A stretch of 64,000 nt of DNA, taken from NCBI RefSeq assembly GCF_037892195.1, contig NZ_JATACI010000002.1:1426001-1490000 (forward strand), read 5' to 3'. The position numbers and the translations under genes were made by a program. The notes beneath the pieces were generated by a model. It did no database searches. It was not told where the DNA came from and was given only the letters and a program-made list of their open reading frames with translations. Positions 1-7,558 of this stretch are shown here, one piece after another. The DNA is from Yoonia sp. GPGPB17. GTDB lineage: Bacteria; Pseudomonadota; Alphaproteobacteria; Rhodobacterales; Rhodobacteraceae. Position 1 is the stretch's first letter. Each line of letters begins with the position of its first letter.

Positions 1-160
1 CTTCCAAGAACACGCGCAGCGGCTCGTTGCGCAGCAGGCGGTCTTTTTCGTTCTCACCCGACAGAATACCGAACTTCAGAACAGCATAGTCGTCACGCCA
101 TTCCGCGAAAGCCGGGGCAGCAATCAGCGCGCAAAGCGCAGTATTAGTTAGAAAACGCAT
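1..160 (-). CDS. phnD: PhnD-type phosphonate ABC transporter binding protein, 5' part only
   Basis: Only the N-terminal 53 residues are inside the window; the gene runs off the left edge. The start is ATG 160-158, seven bases after an AGGGAG ribosome binding site. An upstream in-frame ATG (163-161) is too close to that site. The protein begins with a Sec signal peptide (MRFLTNTALCALIAAPAFA) followed by WRDDYAVLKFGILSGENEKD, which fits the mature start of PhnD-family periplasmic proteins (FGILSGEN motif). It lies 29 bp downstream of phnC in the same direction, so phnC and phnD form one transcript and a permease gene is expected beyond the edge. The protein would bind a phosphonate or related phosphorus compound in the periplasm. 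Confidence 0.8.
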   Translation of the reverse strand, partial: MRFLTNTALCALIAAPAFAEWRDDYAVLKFGILSGENEKDRLLRNEPLRVFLE

Positions 161-189
161 CATTCATCTCCCTGATTTACGTTTGCTTT

Positions 190-987
190 TCAGGCCATCT
201 CTCGCACGGCTGTGGAGGTCACGGCTTCGTTGAACTCTTTGAGACCCTCAAGCCCGTAGATATCGCGCACCACGCCATCGGTGAGCTGTTGCGCTGTCCC
301 ATCAAAGAACACCCGTCCTTGCCGCATCGCGATGATGCGGTCGCTGTAGGCGCGTGCAGTATCAAGGGTGTGCAGATTGACCAGCACAGTGATCCCATCT
401 TCGCGGTTGATCTGTTTCAAACCATCCATCACAAGCGTTGCATTTGCAGGATCAAGCGAGGCGATAGGCTCATCCGCGAGCATTATTTTTGGTTTTTGCA
501 CCAATGCCTTAGCTATAGCGACGCGCTGTTGCTGTCCGCCCGAAAGGGTGCCAGCGCGTTGCAGGGCTTGCGGCACCAAATCCAGCCGATCCAACGCCTC
601 AACTGCCATAGCACGCTCTTCATCGGTGAAGTTCATCGCCATGGATGAGAGGAACCCATGCTCCGCCAAACGCCCGATCAGGACATTGGTTAGGACGTCC
701 AGACGTTCAACAAGATTGAACTGCTGAAAGATCATCGCGCAGTCGCGCCGCCATCCCCGCAAGGGCTTGCCTTTGAGCGCCGTAATTTCGGTACCCTGAA
801 ATGAAATCGACCCCGAAGTGGGGTCAATGAGCCTGTTGATCAGGCGGAGCATTGTGGACTTGCCCGCGCCGGAGCGTCCGATCACCCCGACGAACTGGCC
901 CGGCTCAATTTCGAGCGAAACATTATCTACGGCGGTAGTTTCGCCAAAGACACGGGTGACATTTGAAAGCTTGAGAAGTTCAGGCAT
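190..987 (-). CDS. phnC: Phosphonate ABC transporter ATP-binding protein PhnC
   Basis: 265-residue ABC ATPase of normal PhnC length. Visible motifs are Walker A (GRSGAGKST, about residues 37-45), a Q-loop (IFQQFNLV), the ABC signature LSGGQQQR (about 148-155) and Walker B followed by DEP (IMLADEP). The sequence [27 protein letters not shown] is split by the H-loop typical of PhnC. It powers uptake of phosphonate-type substrates with PhnD and a PhnE permease. A probable PhnF operator ends three bases before the start codon and covers the ribosome-binding region, so the gene is probably controlled separately from phnM upstream. A second PhnC is encoded at 8421-9237, so the island has two importers. 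Confidence 0.93.
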   Translation of the reverse strand: MPELLKLSNVTRVFGETTAVDNVSLEIEPGQFVGVIGRSGAGKSTMLRLINRLIDPTSGSISFQGTEITALKGKPLRGWRRDCAMIFQQFNLVERLDVLTNVLIGRLAEHGFLSSMAMNFTDEERAMAVEALDRLDLVPQALQRAGTLSGGQQQRVAIAKALVQKPKIMLADEPIASLDPANATLVMDGLKQINREDGITVLVNLHTLDTARAYSDRIIAMRQGRVFFDGTAQQLTDGVVRDIYGLEGLKEFNEAVTSTAVREMA

Positions 988-990
988 ATC

Positions 991-1010
991 GATTCATCCG
1001 AATGAATTTT
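991..1010 (-). promoter_or_regulatory. Probable PhnF operator before phnC
   Basis: Contains ATTCAT-CCGA-ATGAAT (992-1007), a dyad with perfect 6-bp arms. Read in the direction of phnC it is AAAATTCATTCGGATGAATC, then three bases, then the ATG. The same arrangement, with the same three-base gap, precedes phnF, and a third copy precedes the second phnD. Assignment to the GntR-type regulator PhnF is inference from this shared pattern. Bound protein would block the start region of phnC. Confidence 0.75.
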
Positions 1011-1075
1011 CTGACCTGATTTAGCGCCTGCTGCGTAACAGGCCAGAGTCCTTTCCATGACAGTTTTGTTACGTC

Positions 1076-2248
1076 TCAGGCGACGGTGCGCAGTCCGGCC
1101 GCGGCGGATGTCATAGCGCCGTTCGAATGCACGATTTGGGCGGCCTTCAACGTCTCAACAACCCGGTCACGCCCATCTACAATGCAGAGATCGGCGCGTT
1201 TTCCGACCGCGATTTCACCACGATCTGTAAGGCCAAGTGCCTTTGCGGGATTTGCCGTCGCGAGCCGCGTCGCACCAGCAAGACCCCGTGGATCGGTCTT
1301 GGCCAAAACCCGGACCGCAGGCAGGATCGCAGCCGGATGATAGTCGGCCGCAAGAATATGCAGCATCCCGGCCGCATGGAGATCGCGTGCGGAAAGGTTG
1401 CCCGAATAGCTTTGCCCACGCATCGCATTGGGCGCACCCATCGCAGTCATGAGTCCGCGTGAAACAACCGTTTCAGCGGCTTCCATCGTCACCGGAAATT
1501 CACTGATTACAGCGCCAAAATCCGCAATGAGGTTAGATTTCTCGACCGTATCATCGTCATGGCTGACCATCGCGACGCTATGTTCTTTGCAGAGGGCGGA
1601 GACCCGTTGCAGGTTGGTCAAAATCTGTTCCGACCCCATTGCCTCATCCATTTTTGCCTGCACCTTCGCGCGCGCCTCTTCCACCGAAACGCCATAGTGT
1701 GCCGCGCGCAGCTCAATATGACGCTCAAGGTTGCGATACTGGCCCTGGCCGGGGGTGTGGTCCATGACAGACACCAGATCCACTTGCCCATCGACAAGCA
1801 AATCACCCAAGGCATCGATGGCTTCGGTAAAGGTAATGTCAAAGCGGGCGTGGATCTTATGATCGACCCGCATCGCCTGCTTTGCCGTCTTGAGTGCTCG
1901 GATGACCCCGCAGGTGTGTTCAAAAGACCGGCGCTCACCATCCCGCGCACCGCGTGAAAAGGACACGGCGGCATAGGCTGTCACGACACCCGTCGCGGCA
2001 AGCCGCGTATCAAGGTGACCGAGTGCGACATCCATTGGAAAGTCCACGTGTACACGTGGCTCAAGCTCCAACTCGATCATATCGCCGTGCATGTCGATGA
2101 AACCAGGGAAGAGGTGTTTGCCGTCCCCCTGAATGCCGCCAGCAACGGCATGTTCCTTGATCTCGGTGATCACCCCATCTTCGACCAAAACGGATCCGCC
2201 GGGAACCACCCGATCAGGCAGAACGACTGTGAAATCAGAGAGCCACAT
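1076..2248 (-). CDS. phnM: PhnM: alpha-D-ribose 1-methylphosphonate 5-triphosphate diphosphatase
   Basis: 390-residue amidohydrolase-fold protein starting at ATG 2248, where the conserved MWLSDFTVVLPDR begins. The open frame upstream of this is only the end of phnL. In E. coli, PhnM removes pyrophosphate from the ribose triphosphate intermediate made by PhnGHIJL, before C-P cleavage by PhnJ. Visible family motifs are LFPGFIDMHGDMIE (first metal site), LVSVMDHTPGQGQY, VSHDDDT, the block GAPNAMRG and LAADYHPA. The start overlaps the end of phnL by 14 bp, as expected in a coupled operon. A second, more divergent PhnM-like protein lies at 10677-11888. Confidence 0.92.
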   Translation of the reverse strand: MWLSDFTVVLPDRVVPGGSVLVEDGVITEIKEHAVAGGIQGDGKHLFPGFIDMHGDMIELELEPRVHVDFPMDVALGHLDTRLAATGVVTAYAAVSFSRGARDGERRSFEHTCGVIRALKTAKQAMRVDHKIHARFDITFTEAIDALGDLLVDGQVDLVSVMDHTPGQGQYRNLERHIELRAAHYGVSVEEARAKVQAKMDEAMGSEQILTNLQRVSALCKEHSVAMVSHDDDTVEKSNLIADFGAVISEFPVTMEAAETVVSRGLMTAMGAPNAMRGQSYSGNLSARDLHAAGMLHILAADYHPAAILPAVRVLAKTDPRGLAGATRLATANPAKALGLTDRGEIAVGKRADLCIVDGRDRVVETLKAAQIVHSNGAMTSAAAGLRTVA

Positions 2249-2952
2249 CGTGTCGATCCTCTTGCGGGGCAGCGTCAGGGGTGAGATCAATTTCGCGGTC
2301 AATGAGGGCGGCGACATCGCCCGGATGGTGGAATACGCCGATCATCGCTGTGCCTTGCGCCTTGAGGTCAGCGAGACGCCGCACAAGTGCTGCCCGCGCG
2401 GCTACATCAAGAGACGCTGTCGGCTCATCAAGCAGCAAGAGCCGTTGCGGCAAGATCAGTGCGCGAGCCAGATTGACCTTCTGCTGCTCACCTCCAGAGA
2501 ATGTTGTGGGGTATGCCGCCCAAAGCGCCTCTTTGACACCAAAGGCACTCAGCCAGTGCCGCGCCTGTCTGAGCGCATCCTCTGCCGAATATCCAGCAAG
2601 GCGCAGCGGCTCTGCCACCAGCGCCTCTGCACTCACGCGGGGGCGCGCCGTCAGAAATTGTGTGACAAAGCCGATCTCTGTGCGCCGCAGATGCGTGATG
2701 TCTACATCAGCCGCACGCACAAGATCGATAGCGCCATGGTCGGAATAAAACAGGATCTCCCCATCTTGGGCGAGATAGCTGCGATAAAGTGTTCGCAGAA
2801 GAGTGGACTTGCTTAGCGCCGTTGCGCCCCTTCAGGAGCAGAAACTCACCCGCCCTCAGGCTGAAAGAGATGTCAGAGAAAGCCCCCATCTCTGCACCGA
2901 GGTGATGCATTGTGAAGCCTTTGGACAAGCTGCGAACATCTAGAACTGTCAT
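2235..2952 (-). CDS. phnL: PhnL: C-P lyase ABC-type subunit, frameshifted at Walker A
   Basis: Two frames together make one PhnL. The first (from ATG 2952) gives MTVLDVRSLSKGF and runs to LLLKGRNGA; the second continues through the signature FSGGEQQK and Walker B LLLLDEPTASLD to the stop at 2235. They meet at 2811-2817, where the plus strand reads GCTTAGC. Replacing this with GCCGGC restores GRNGAGKST, a perfect Walker A. The same substitution repairs several other genes in the window, so I treat the break as a sequencing artefact. PhnL acts with PhnGHI in transfer of the phosphonate to ATP. It overlaps phnK upstream and phnM downstream. Confidence 0.85.
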
Positions 2953-3737
2953 AACTTTGCATGCACCAATTGTTGCGTGTAGGCGTGTTGTGGGTCTTGG
3001 AACACCTGATCAGCAAGCCCCTCTTCAACGACCTCCCCGCGCCGCATGACCATTACCCGGTCGGATAACGTACGGATGACGCCAAGGTCGTGGCTTACAA
3101 TAATCATCGTGATCTGACGCTCTTGCTGGAGCCGTTTGAGCGTATCCAGAACCAGTGCTTGAACACTGACGTCGAGACCTGTTGTCGGTTCGTCCAGCAG
3201 CAAAAGGGCCGGTTCCAGCGCTATAGCCTTCGCCAGCTGAACGCGCTGCTGCATGCCACCCGAAAGCTCAATGGGGGGTGCATCCATCCGGTCAAGCGGG
3301 AACTCGGAGGCATCTAGCGCATCCCGTGCTTTTTCGCGCAACACTGCAAATCGCCGTTCGCCTGCGACAAGCAAGCGTTCCGCGACGTTGCCGGAGGAGG
3401 AATGCTTCATCAGCAACCCCAGATGCGGGTTCTGATAAACGATGCCAATCCGTGTGGCACACAGCATCCGGCAGGCGTAGCGGTCGAGATCGAAGAGGTT
3501 GCCCTGCACATCCGGCAGATCAAGGGTGTAGCTACCCTGATCGGGGTCTTCTTCAAGGTTGAGACAGCGCAGGAAGGTTGATTTGCCCGAGCCACTTTCT
3601 CCAACGATGCCCAGAACCTCACCGGGATAGACGGTGGCCGACACAGAGCGCAGAGCTGTGACATCACCATAGGATTTGCTGACATCGCGTGCGATCAGGA
3701 GCGGGCGGGTTTTGACAATGCGGGGTGCATCCATCAT
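2949..3737 (-). CDS. phnK: PhnK: C-P lyase complex ATPase
   Basis: 262-residue ABC-type ATPase with Walker A (GESGSGKST), signature LSGGMQQR and Walker B LLLLDEPTTGLD, then an H-loop (IIVSHDLGV). The C-terminus (DPQHAYTQQLV) resembles the oligopeptide-transporter-like ATPases to which PhnK belongs. In E. coli PhnK binds the PhnGHIJ core through PhnJ. The gene overlaps the stop of phnJ by four bases and the start of phnL by four bases. Compared with E. coli PhnK, the region between Walker A and the signature is longer and divergent (DLPDVQGNLFDLDRYACRM). This matches the divergence seen in PhnJ, its partner. Confidence 0.9.
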   Translation of the reverse strand: MMDAPRIVKTRPLLIARDVSKSYGDVTALRSVSATVYPGEVLGIVGESGSGKSTFLRCLNLEEDPDQGSYTLDLPDVQGNLFDLDRYACRMLCATRIGIVYQNPHLGLLMKHSSSGNVAERLLVAGERRFAVLREKARDALDASEFPLDRMDAPPIELSGGMQQRVQLAKAIALEPALLLLDEPTTGLDVSVQALVLDTLKRLQQERQITMIIVSHDLGVIRTLSDRVMVMRRGEVVEEGLADQVFQDPQHAYTQQLVHAKL

Positions 3738-4648
3738 TGCGGCATCCTTCCCTCTTCATACCAGGTCGCGCCAATCGCCGTGCCTTCGCCATCGCGTTGG
3801 CGGATGGTTTTGACGCCGAGTTCGCTGTCCGACACTTCGTAGGTGGAGGAGCCGTCATCCTGGGGGATCTCATTCATAAAGTATCCTTTCGCGCCAGATC
3901 GTGTACAGGTCAGATCGCCGTGATCCTCGACACGGTACGGCACGTCGTCAAAGACCAGCGGCTCGACCCGGGCAAAGGGCGGCACCGCGTGAAGGCGCTT
4001 TTCACGACCGGCTGACAGGATCGTCAGGTGCTTGGCCATATGCATTTTCGGCACGTCCCAGCGTGGAATGGGTGACGGTGTCATCACGAAGCGTCCATGG
4101 ACAAGGCTGGGGTAGCTCGCACCCTGCATGACACGGCCCGAACGCACAATCTGCTCATAAAGCTGGAGCCACATGCGGCCATAGTCCGCATCCGCATGCA
4201 TCTGCCGGGCGATGGACATGTTGGGTTGTACGGGGCGGAGGGGCTCGGGGTTCGGCACCTGCAAAACCAACACCTGATCCTCGCGCAGCTTTTCTTCGGG
4301 GATGCGGTGACGGGACTGAATCAGGTCAGCCTTGAGCGTATCCATGGTGGTCGGCGCACCCGACACGCGCGACAGGAAGCGCCGGATAGACGCGGCATTC
4401 ACGCTGTCATCGGCTCCTTGGTCAATGACCTTCACGGTGGTTTGCGGGTTAATCAGCGTGCAGGAGATTTGCAAACCGCCTGTCCCCCAGCCGCGCGCCA
4501 TCGGCACTTCGCGGCTGGCATAAGGCATTTGGCAACCTGGCACAGCGATGGCCTTCAGTGTTTTGCGACGGATCTCACGTTTGGCCGAAGCATCAAGGAA
4601 GCCATAGGCCATCGGCTCCCATTCTTTTGTCAGGGATTTGATGCTCAT
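3734..4648 (-). CDS. phnJ: PhnJ-family protein, C-P lyase, divergent cysteine pattern
   Basis: 304 residues, clearly PhnJ over its length: KAIAVPGCQMPYASRE, RGWGTGGLQIS, VIDQGADDS, RHRIPEE, PNPEPLRP, PSPIP and SAGREKRLHAVPPFARVE are family blocks. PhnJ is the radical SAM enzyme that cleaves the carbon-phosphorus bond. E. coli PhnJ has four essential cysteines, in CX2CX21CX5C near the C-terminus. Here the matching stretch reads DLTCTRSGAKGYF and then TYEVSDSELG, so only the first cysteine (C248) is kept. The second is Ser251 and the last pair is absent. The only other cysteines are C39, next to the conserved Gly38, and C63. The gene overlaps phnI (ATGA) and phnK. The family is certain; whether the protein is a normal C-P lyase is open. 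Confidence 0.9.
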   Translation of the reverse strand: MSIKSLTKEWEPMAYGFLDASAKREIRRKTLKAIAVPGCQMPYASREVPMARGWGTGGLQISCTLINPQTTVKVIDQGADDSVNAASIRRFLSRVSGAPTTMDTLKADLIQSRHRIPEEKLREDQVLVLQVPNPEPLRPVQPNMSIARQMHADADYGRMWLQLYEQIVRSGRVMQGASYPSLVHGRFVMTPSPIPRWDVPKMHMAKHLTILSAGREKRLHAVPPFARVEPLVFDDVPYRVEDHGDLTCTRSGAKGYFMNEIPQDDGSSTYEVSDSELGVKTIRQRDGEGTAIGATWYEEGRMPQ

Positions 4649-5709
4649 TCCGCAGGCTCCGGTGCTTTGTCCTTGGCGACCTTTTTGGCCTTAGCATCGC
4701 GCATGGCATCAAGGCTCGATTGGAAGGTGACATAATGGGGTAGTTTGAAGTGGATGCAGAAACCAGAGCTTTCGACGCCTTCGGTGTGATAGAGGAAGAA
4801 CTCTTCTTCCGTGGCCGATCCCTTTGCCGCACCTTCGCTGTTCACATCCAGCGTCGCGGCGGCAATCACTTTCACTTCGTTCCAGCCCATCGTGGCCGCA
4901 AAACCAAGCTCCAGCTGTGTGCCCTTCTTGTTCACGACTTCTGCTTGGCTCAGCTTCACACGACCCGCGCTGAAGGTCGTGCCACGTGGATGCTTCACCT
5001 TGATTTCGGCCTCCGCCAGCCGCAGTTCGTTGACTGTGGGATGTGCCTGTCCATAGCCGCGCTGTGCCGCGTAGCCGAGCGCGAGAACCCCGCCGGTCTC
5101 TGCACGGGCAAGGCTTTGGAGTGTATGCGCACGCTTGGCCGGGAAAAGCAGCGGCTCGCGCGTCACATCAGGTATGTCATTGCCGGTGGTTTGGTCGGGT
5201 TTCGCCGCGGTGAGCAAATCATTCTCCGCCTGCCAAGCAGCGACAGAGGGCTGATGCGCTGGCGATGGCCTTGCGGCGGGTGTGACTGGATCAGGGACAT
5301 GCGTTTCACCTGACAAAACTTCTGTTGCCAATATACGGTGGGCGTAGTCCAGCGTCGGTCCAAGCACCTGACCGCCCGGAATGTCCTTGAAAGCGGCCGA
5401 AATCCGACGGTGCGTGAAAAGACCATCTTGCGTGACAGGGTCTGCAACAGCCAATCGTGGCTGTGTGGTCCGCCATGCACGCAACAGCAGCGTTGCCTCA
5501 TATAGCTCGCCACCGGTCTGCGCGAGTGCTAATGCTGCGAGGTCTTCGTCATAAAGCGACGCTTCGCCCATAACGCGGTCGATCAGATAAGGCATTGCTT
5601 GGCGCAGTTCGTTGACACGCTCCGGCGTAATCGCCCCCATCTCTTCGCGATAAAGCCGCTGCGACTGTTCGATGGCGCGCTCGCCACCGCGGGTTGCGAC
5701 ATAGGCCAT
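4645..5709 (-). CDS. phnI: PhnI: C-P lyase core complex nucleosidase-like subunit
   Basis: 354 residues, the usual length. Family blocks seen are MAYVATRGGERAI at the N-terminus, LDRVM-like LIDRVMGEASLYDEDLAALALAQ split by a helix turn, RRISAAFKDIPGGQVLGPTLDY, LALGYAAQRGYGQAHP and GFCIHFKLPHYVTFQ at the C-terminus. PhnI with PhnG, H and L couples the phosphonate to ribose of ATP and releases adenine. The start ATG overlaps the stop of phnH by one base and the stop overlaps the start of phnJ, so translation is coupled. The C-terminal tail (KAKKVAKDKAPEPAE) is charged and probably disordered. Confidence 0.93.
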   Translation of the reverse strand: MAYVATRGGERAIEQSQRLYREEMGAITPERVNELRQAMPYLIDRVMGEASLYDEDLAALALAQTGGELYEATLLLRAWRTTQPRLAVADPVTQDGLFTHRRISAAFKDIPGGQVLGPTLDYAHRILATEVLSGETHVPDPVTPAARPSPAHQPSVAAWQAENDLLTAAKPDQTTGNDIPDVTREPLLFPAKRAHTLQSLARAETGGVLALGYAAQRGYGQAHPTVNELRLAEAEIKVKHPRGTTFSAGRVKLSQAEVVNKKGTQLELGFAATMGWNEVKVIAAATLDVNSEGAAKGSATEEEFFLYHTEGVESSGFCIHFKLPHYVTFQSSLDAMRDAKAKKVAKDKAPEPAE

Positions 5710-6245
5710 CAGAGCACCTCTATCTCGGTTGTACGTGGCAAGCCGATCACCTGATCGCCATCCACAAGAAAAATCTCAAACCCCATCGGGTAGCGCATAA
5801 TCTGTTTTCGGGCCGTCCAAATAACGGGTGGGGCATCGAGATTGATCGTAATCTCGCCATCGACGCCCGGCCCTGTCAGACGTAGGCGCGTGTTGCCTTT
5901 AAAGCTGGCGGGCAAGACAAGCGTGGCACCCTCTTCAGGGTACATGTCAGAACCTTGCCGCAGTTGCCGCAGAAATGCGACGTTTGGAACGGACGTAAGA
6001 AACAGATGGTCCGCGCACTCGGCCGCGACCGGATGTGCACCAGTACTGGCCGCAACCGCGCGAAGTTCTTCACTGTCCGTATAGATCGCGCATTCCCGAT
6101 CAATCAGCGTCAATATGATCCCTGCTTGGCCAGCCTGCGGTAACCCGCGCGCCCTACCCGGGCGTGAGAGCGCCCACATGAGCGCCTCATACGTCGCATT
6201 GGTTTGCGCTTCAAAATCGGATGGCGTTGGGTAATGGGTCATCAA
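5709..6245 (-). CDS. phnH: PhnH: C-P lyase core complex subunit
   Basis: 178 residues. It matches PhnH in length and in the blocks ALMWALSRPGR, LTLIDRECAIY, FLTSVPNV, GATLVLP and RLTGPGVDG near the C-terminal half, ending with YPMGFEIFLVDGDQVIGLPR. PhnH is a non-catalytic homodimer-like component of the PhnGHIJ core. The start (ATG 6245, with a second ATG immediately after) overlaps the end of phnG by four bases. Nothing unusual is seen. Confidence 0.93.
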   Translation of the reverse strand: MMTHYPTPSDFEAQTNATYEALMWALSRPGRARGLPQAGQAGIILTLIDRECAIYTDSEELRAVAASTGAHPVAAECADHLFLTSVPNVAFLRQLRQGSDMYPEEGATLVLPASFKGNTRLRLTGPGVDGEITINLDAPPVIWTARKQIMRYPMGFEIFLVDGDQVIGLPRTTEIEVL

Positions 6246-6682
6246 AATGTCTCCATATCAACGCGCGTTGCCTCAACCCGGCGTAGCCTTTCGTGGTCTG
6301 CCGCTTGCTGGGCTTGTTGCTCGGAAGCGATGAAGGTGGCACAGTCGGCATGCGCCACACCGGCGGCGACCGCCACGTCCACCAGTGCCATGGCCATCGC
6401 AGCCTCAAGATCACGTCCACGACGCATGCCGTAACCCTCCTGACCGCTGGCCGTGATCCGCGCTTCACTCACCAGAACTTCGCCCAGATGAAAATTCGTG
6501 CCCTGAGCGGTGTCCTGTATTGGTAGCATCACAAGACCGGTCCGGTTTTCCAGCACACCAATCGTGTCCAGTTGCGCAATCAACGGTTCCGCAAACGCCT
6601 TCAACCTCGCGGTATCTGCTTTCGCCAGAACATCAAGCAAAACCTCGTGCGGGAAATCGGCGAGCATTTGTGGGGGTGCCAT
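6242..6682 (-). CDS. phnG: PhnG: C-P lyase core complex subunit
   Basis: 146 residues, normal for PhnG. Family features are RTGLVMLPIQDTAQGTNFHLGEVLVSEA and GYGMRRGRDLEAAMAMALVD (each a conserved block), followed by a C-terminal helix. PhnG is part of the PhnGHIJ complex that forms the ribosylated phosphonate. The ATG overlaps the stop codon of phnF (TGATG), so the regulator and the first structural gene are co-translated from one mRNA. Confidence 0.92.
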   Translation of the reverse strand: MAPPQMLADFPHEVLLDVLAKADTARLKAFAEPLIAQLDTIGVLENRTGLVMLPIQDTAQGTNFHLGEVLVSEARITASGQEGYGMRRGRDLEAAMAMALVDVAVAAGVAHADCATFIASEQQAQQAADHERLRRVEATRVDMETF

Positions 6683-7401
6683 CAGTCTTCCTCGGTGTTT
6701 GGAATGGTAAATTTGACGCGGGCGGCAGACCAGATGACCTGGCTGAAAGCGATGGGCGCGCCATCGGGCAATGTATCGACAGCGCGCACGACAATTACTG
6801 GCATCTCAGAATGCTGACGCAGTTGCTGCGCCTCTTTTGGTCGCGCCGGGCGGGCATGGATCTGGGTGCTACCGCGCAAATAGTCTTCGATCCCGTAGGA
6901 GCGGTATACCGCACTCACTGAACCCAAGGCTTGTCGACGTTCGGGAAAGTCAGGAAAGCGCGCCGCGTTATGATAGATGGTGCCGAAAGCAACCGGCACA
7001 CCATCCGCGCGGGTTATCCGGCTTGTCGCGACAACGGGCGCACCGACATCGACCTTCAGATGACCCGCGACCCGTTTGGACGCCGTCGTCCGCTCAATGC
7101 CGAGGCTTTCGCCAGAGACATCTACGCCCTGAGCACCAAGGTTCTGGCGCAAACGCGTGCGCGCACCGATGGTGTATTCCAGCAAGGTATGCCGCTGGAC
7201 GAATGTTCCTCGCCCCTGTTCGACGCTTAGGAAACCGTCCTTTGCTAGCTCTGCAACCGCGCGTCGTACCGTATGCCGCCCAGCGCCATAGGTGGCGACC
7301 ATCTCCGGCTCGGTAGGCAGTTTTACCCCAGGCTGCATGACACCGTCCATAATGTCTCGCTCAATCTCCGCGCGTATGTCGCGCCACTTATCTCGTTTCA
7401 T
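6682..7401 (-). CDS. phnF: PhnF: GntR-family regulator of the phosphonate island
   Basis: 239 residues. The N-terminal winged helix (about residues 5-70: LPTEPEMVATYGAGRHTVRR then AVAELAKDGFLSVEQGRGTFV) is followed by a UTRA ligand-binding domain (about 95-235), the architecture of PhnF. It is the first gene of the left arm and lies directly next to the divergent right arm. An operator-like palindrome (7406-7421) ends three bases before its start codon, so autoregulation is likely. The same sequence precedes phnC and the second phnD, which suggests one regulator controlling three transcripts. The effector is unknown. Confidence 0.9.
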   Translation of the reverse strand: MKRDKWRDIRAEIERDIMDGVMQPGVKLPTEPEMVATYGAGRHTVRRAVAELAKDGFLSVEQGRGTFVQRHTLLEYTIGARTRLRQNLGAQGVDVSGESLGIERTTASKRVAGHLKVDVGAPVVATSRITRADGVPVAFGTIYHNAARFPDFPERRQALGSVSAVYRSYGIEDYLRGSTQIHARPARPKEAQQLRQHSEMPVIVVRAVDTLPDGAPIAFSQVIWSAARVKFTIPNTEED

Positions 7402-7404
7402 TTT

Positions 7405-7424
7405 GATTCATCCGGATGAATTTT
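7405..7424 (-). promoter_or_regulatory. Probable PhnF operator before phnF
   Basis: Core ATTCATCCGGATGAAT (7406-7421) is a perfect 16-bp palindrome, the most symmetric of three copies. In the direction of phnF it reads AAAATTCATCCGGATGAATC, three bases, ATG, exactly the spacing seen before phnC. No Shine-Dalgarno sequence is visible between it and the ATG, so the phnF message may be leaderless or translated from a weak site. Confidence 0.8.
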
Positions 7425-7437
7425 ATCTACCGCTGCT

Positions 7438-7457
7438 CTGTGACAGTGCTGTGTCAA
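7438..7457 (-). promoter_or_regulatory. Possible Pho box for the phnF-M transcript
   Basis: On the minus strand the sequence is TTGACACAGCACTGTCACAG. Against the E. coli Pho box pattern (two CTGTCA-type half sites 11 bp apart) the second half, CTGTCACA, is perfect and the first, TTGACA, is close. It lies 37 bp upstream of the phnF start. Phosphate-starvation control by PhoB is known for many phn operons; here it is inference from the motif. Confidence 0.5.
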
Positions 7458-7474
7458 TCACGGTGCATCTGCAA

Positions 7475-7494
7475 ACGTCACAAATGTTTCATGA
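7475..7494 (+). promoter_or_regulatory. Weak Pho-box-like element toward the second phnD
   Basis: ACGTCACAAATGTTTCATGA has two TCA-containing half sites (CGTCACA and TTTCATG) 11 bp apart and an A/T-rich middle. It is 65 bp upstream of the phnD2 start. The match is weaker than the opposite-strand element. Confidence 0.3.
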
Positions 7495-7524
7495 AAGCTT
7501 TGTGGAACTGCCATACCTTAAAAT

Positions 7525-7544
7525 GATTCATTCGAACGAATTTT
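7525..7544 (+). promoter_or_regulatory. Probable PhnF operator before the second phnD
   Basis: Core ATTCATTCGAACGAAT (7526-7541) matches the palindromes before phnF and phnC, with one symmetric pair mismatched. Its right end is followed by a good ribosome binding site (TGGAGG, 7548-7553) and the ATG at 7559. This places the right arm in the same regulon as the left arm. Confidence 0.75.
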
Positions 7545-7558
7545 CAATGGAGGCTGTC

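Noticed and set aside
2235..2952. phnL as a pseudogene inactivated in its P-loop
   Set aside because: The break is one of six GCCGGC-type corruptions and every other PhnL motif is intact; a sequence error is the simpler explanation.
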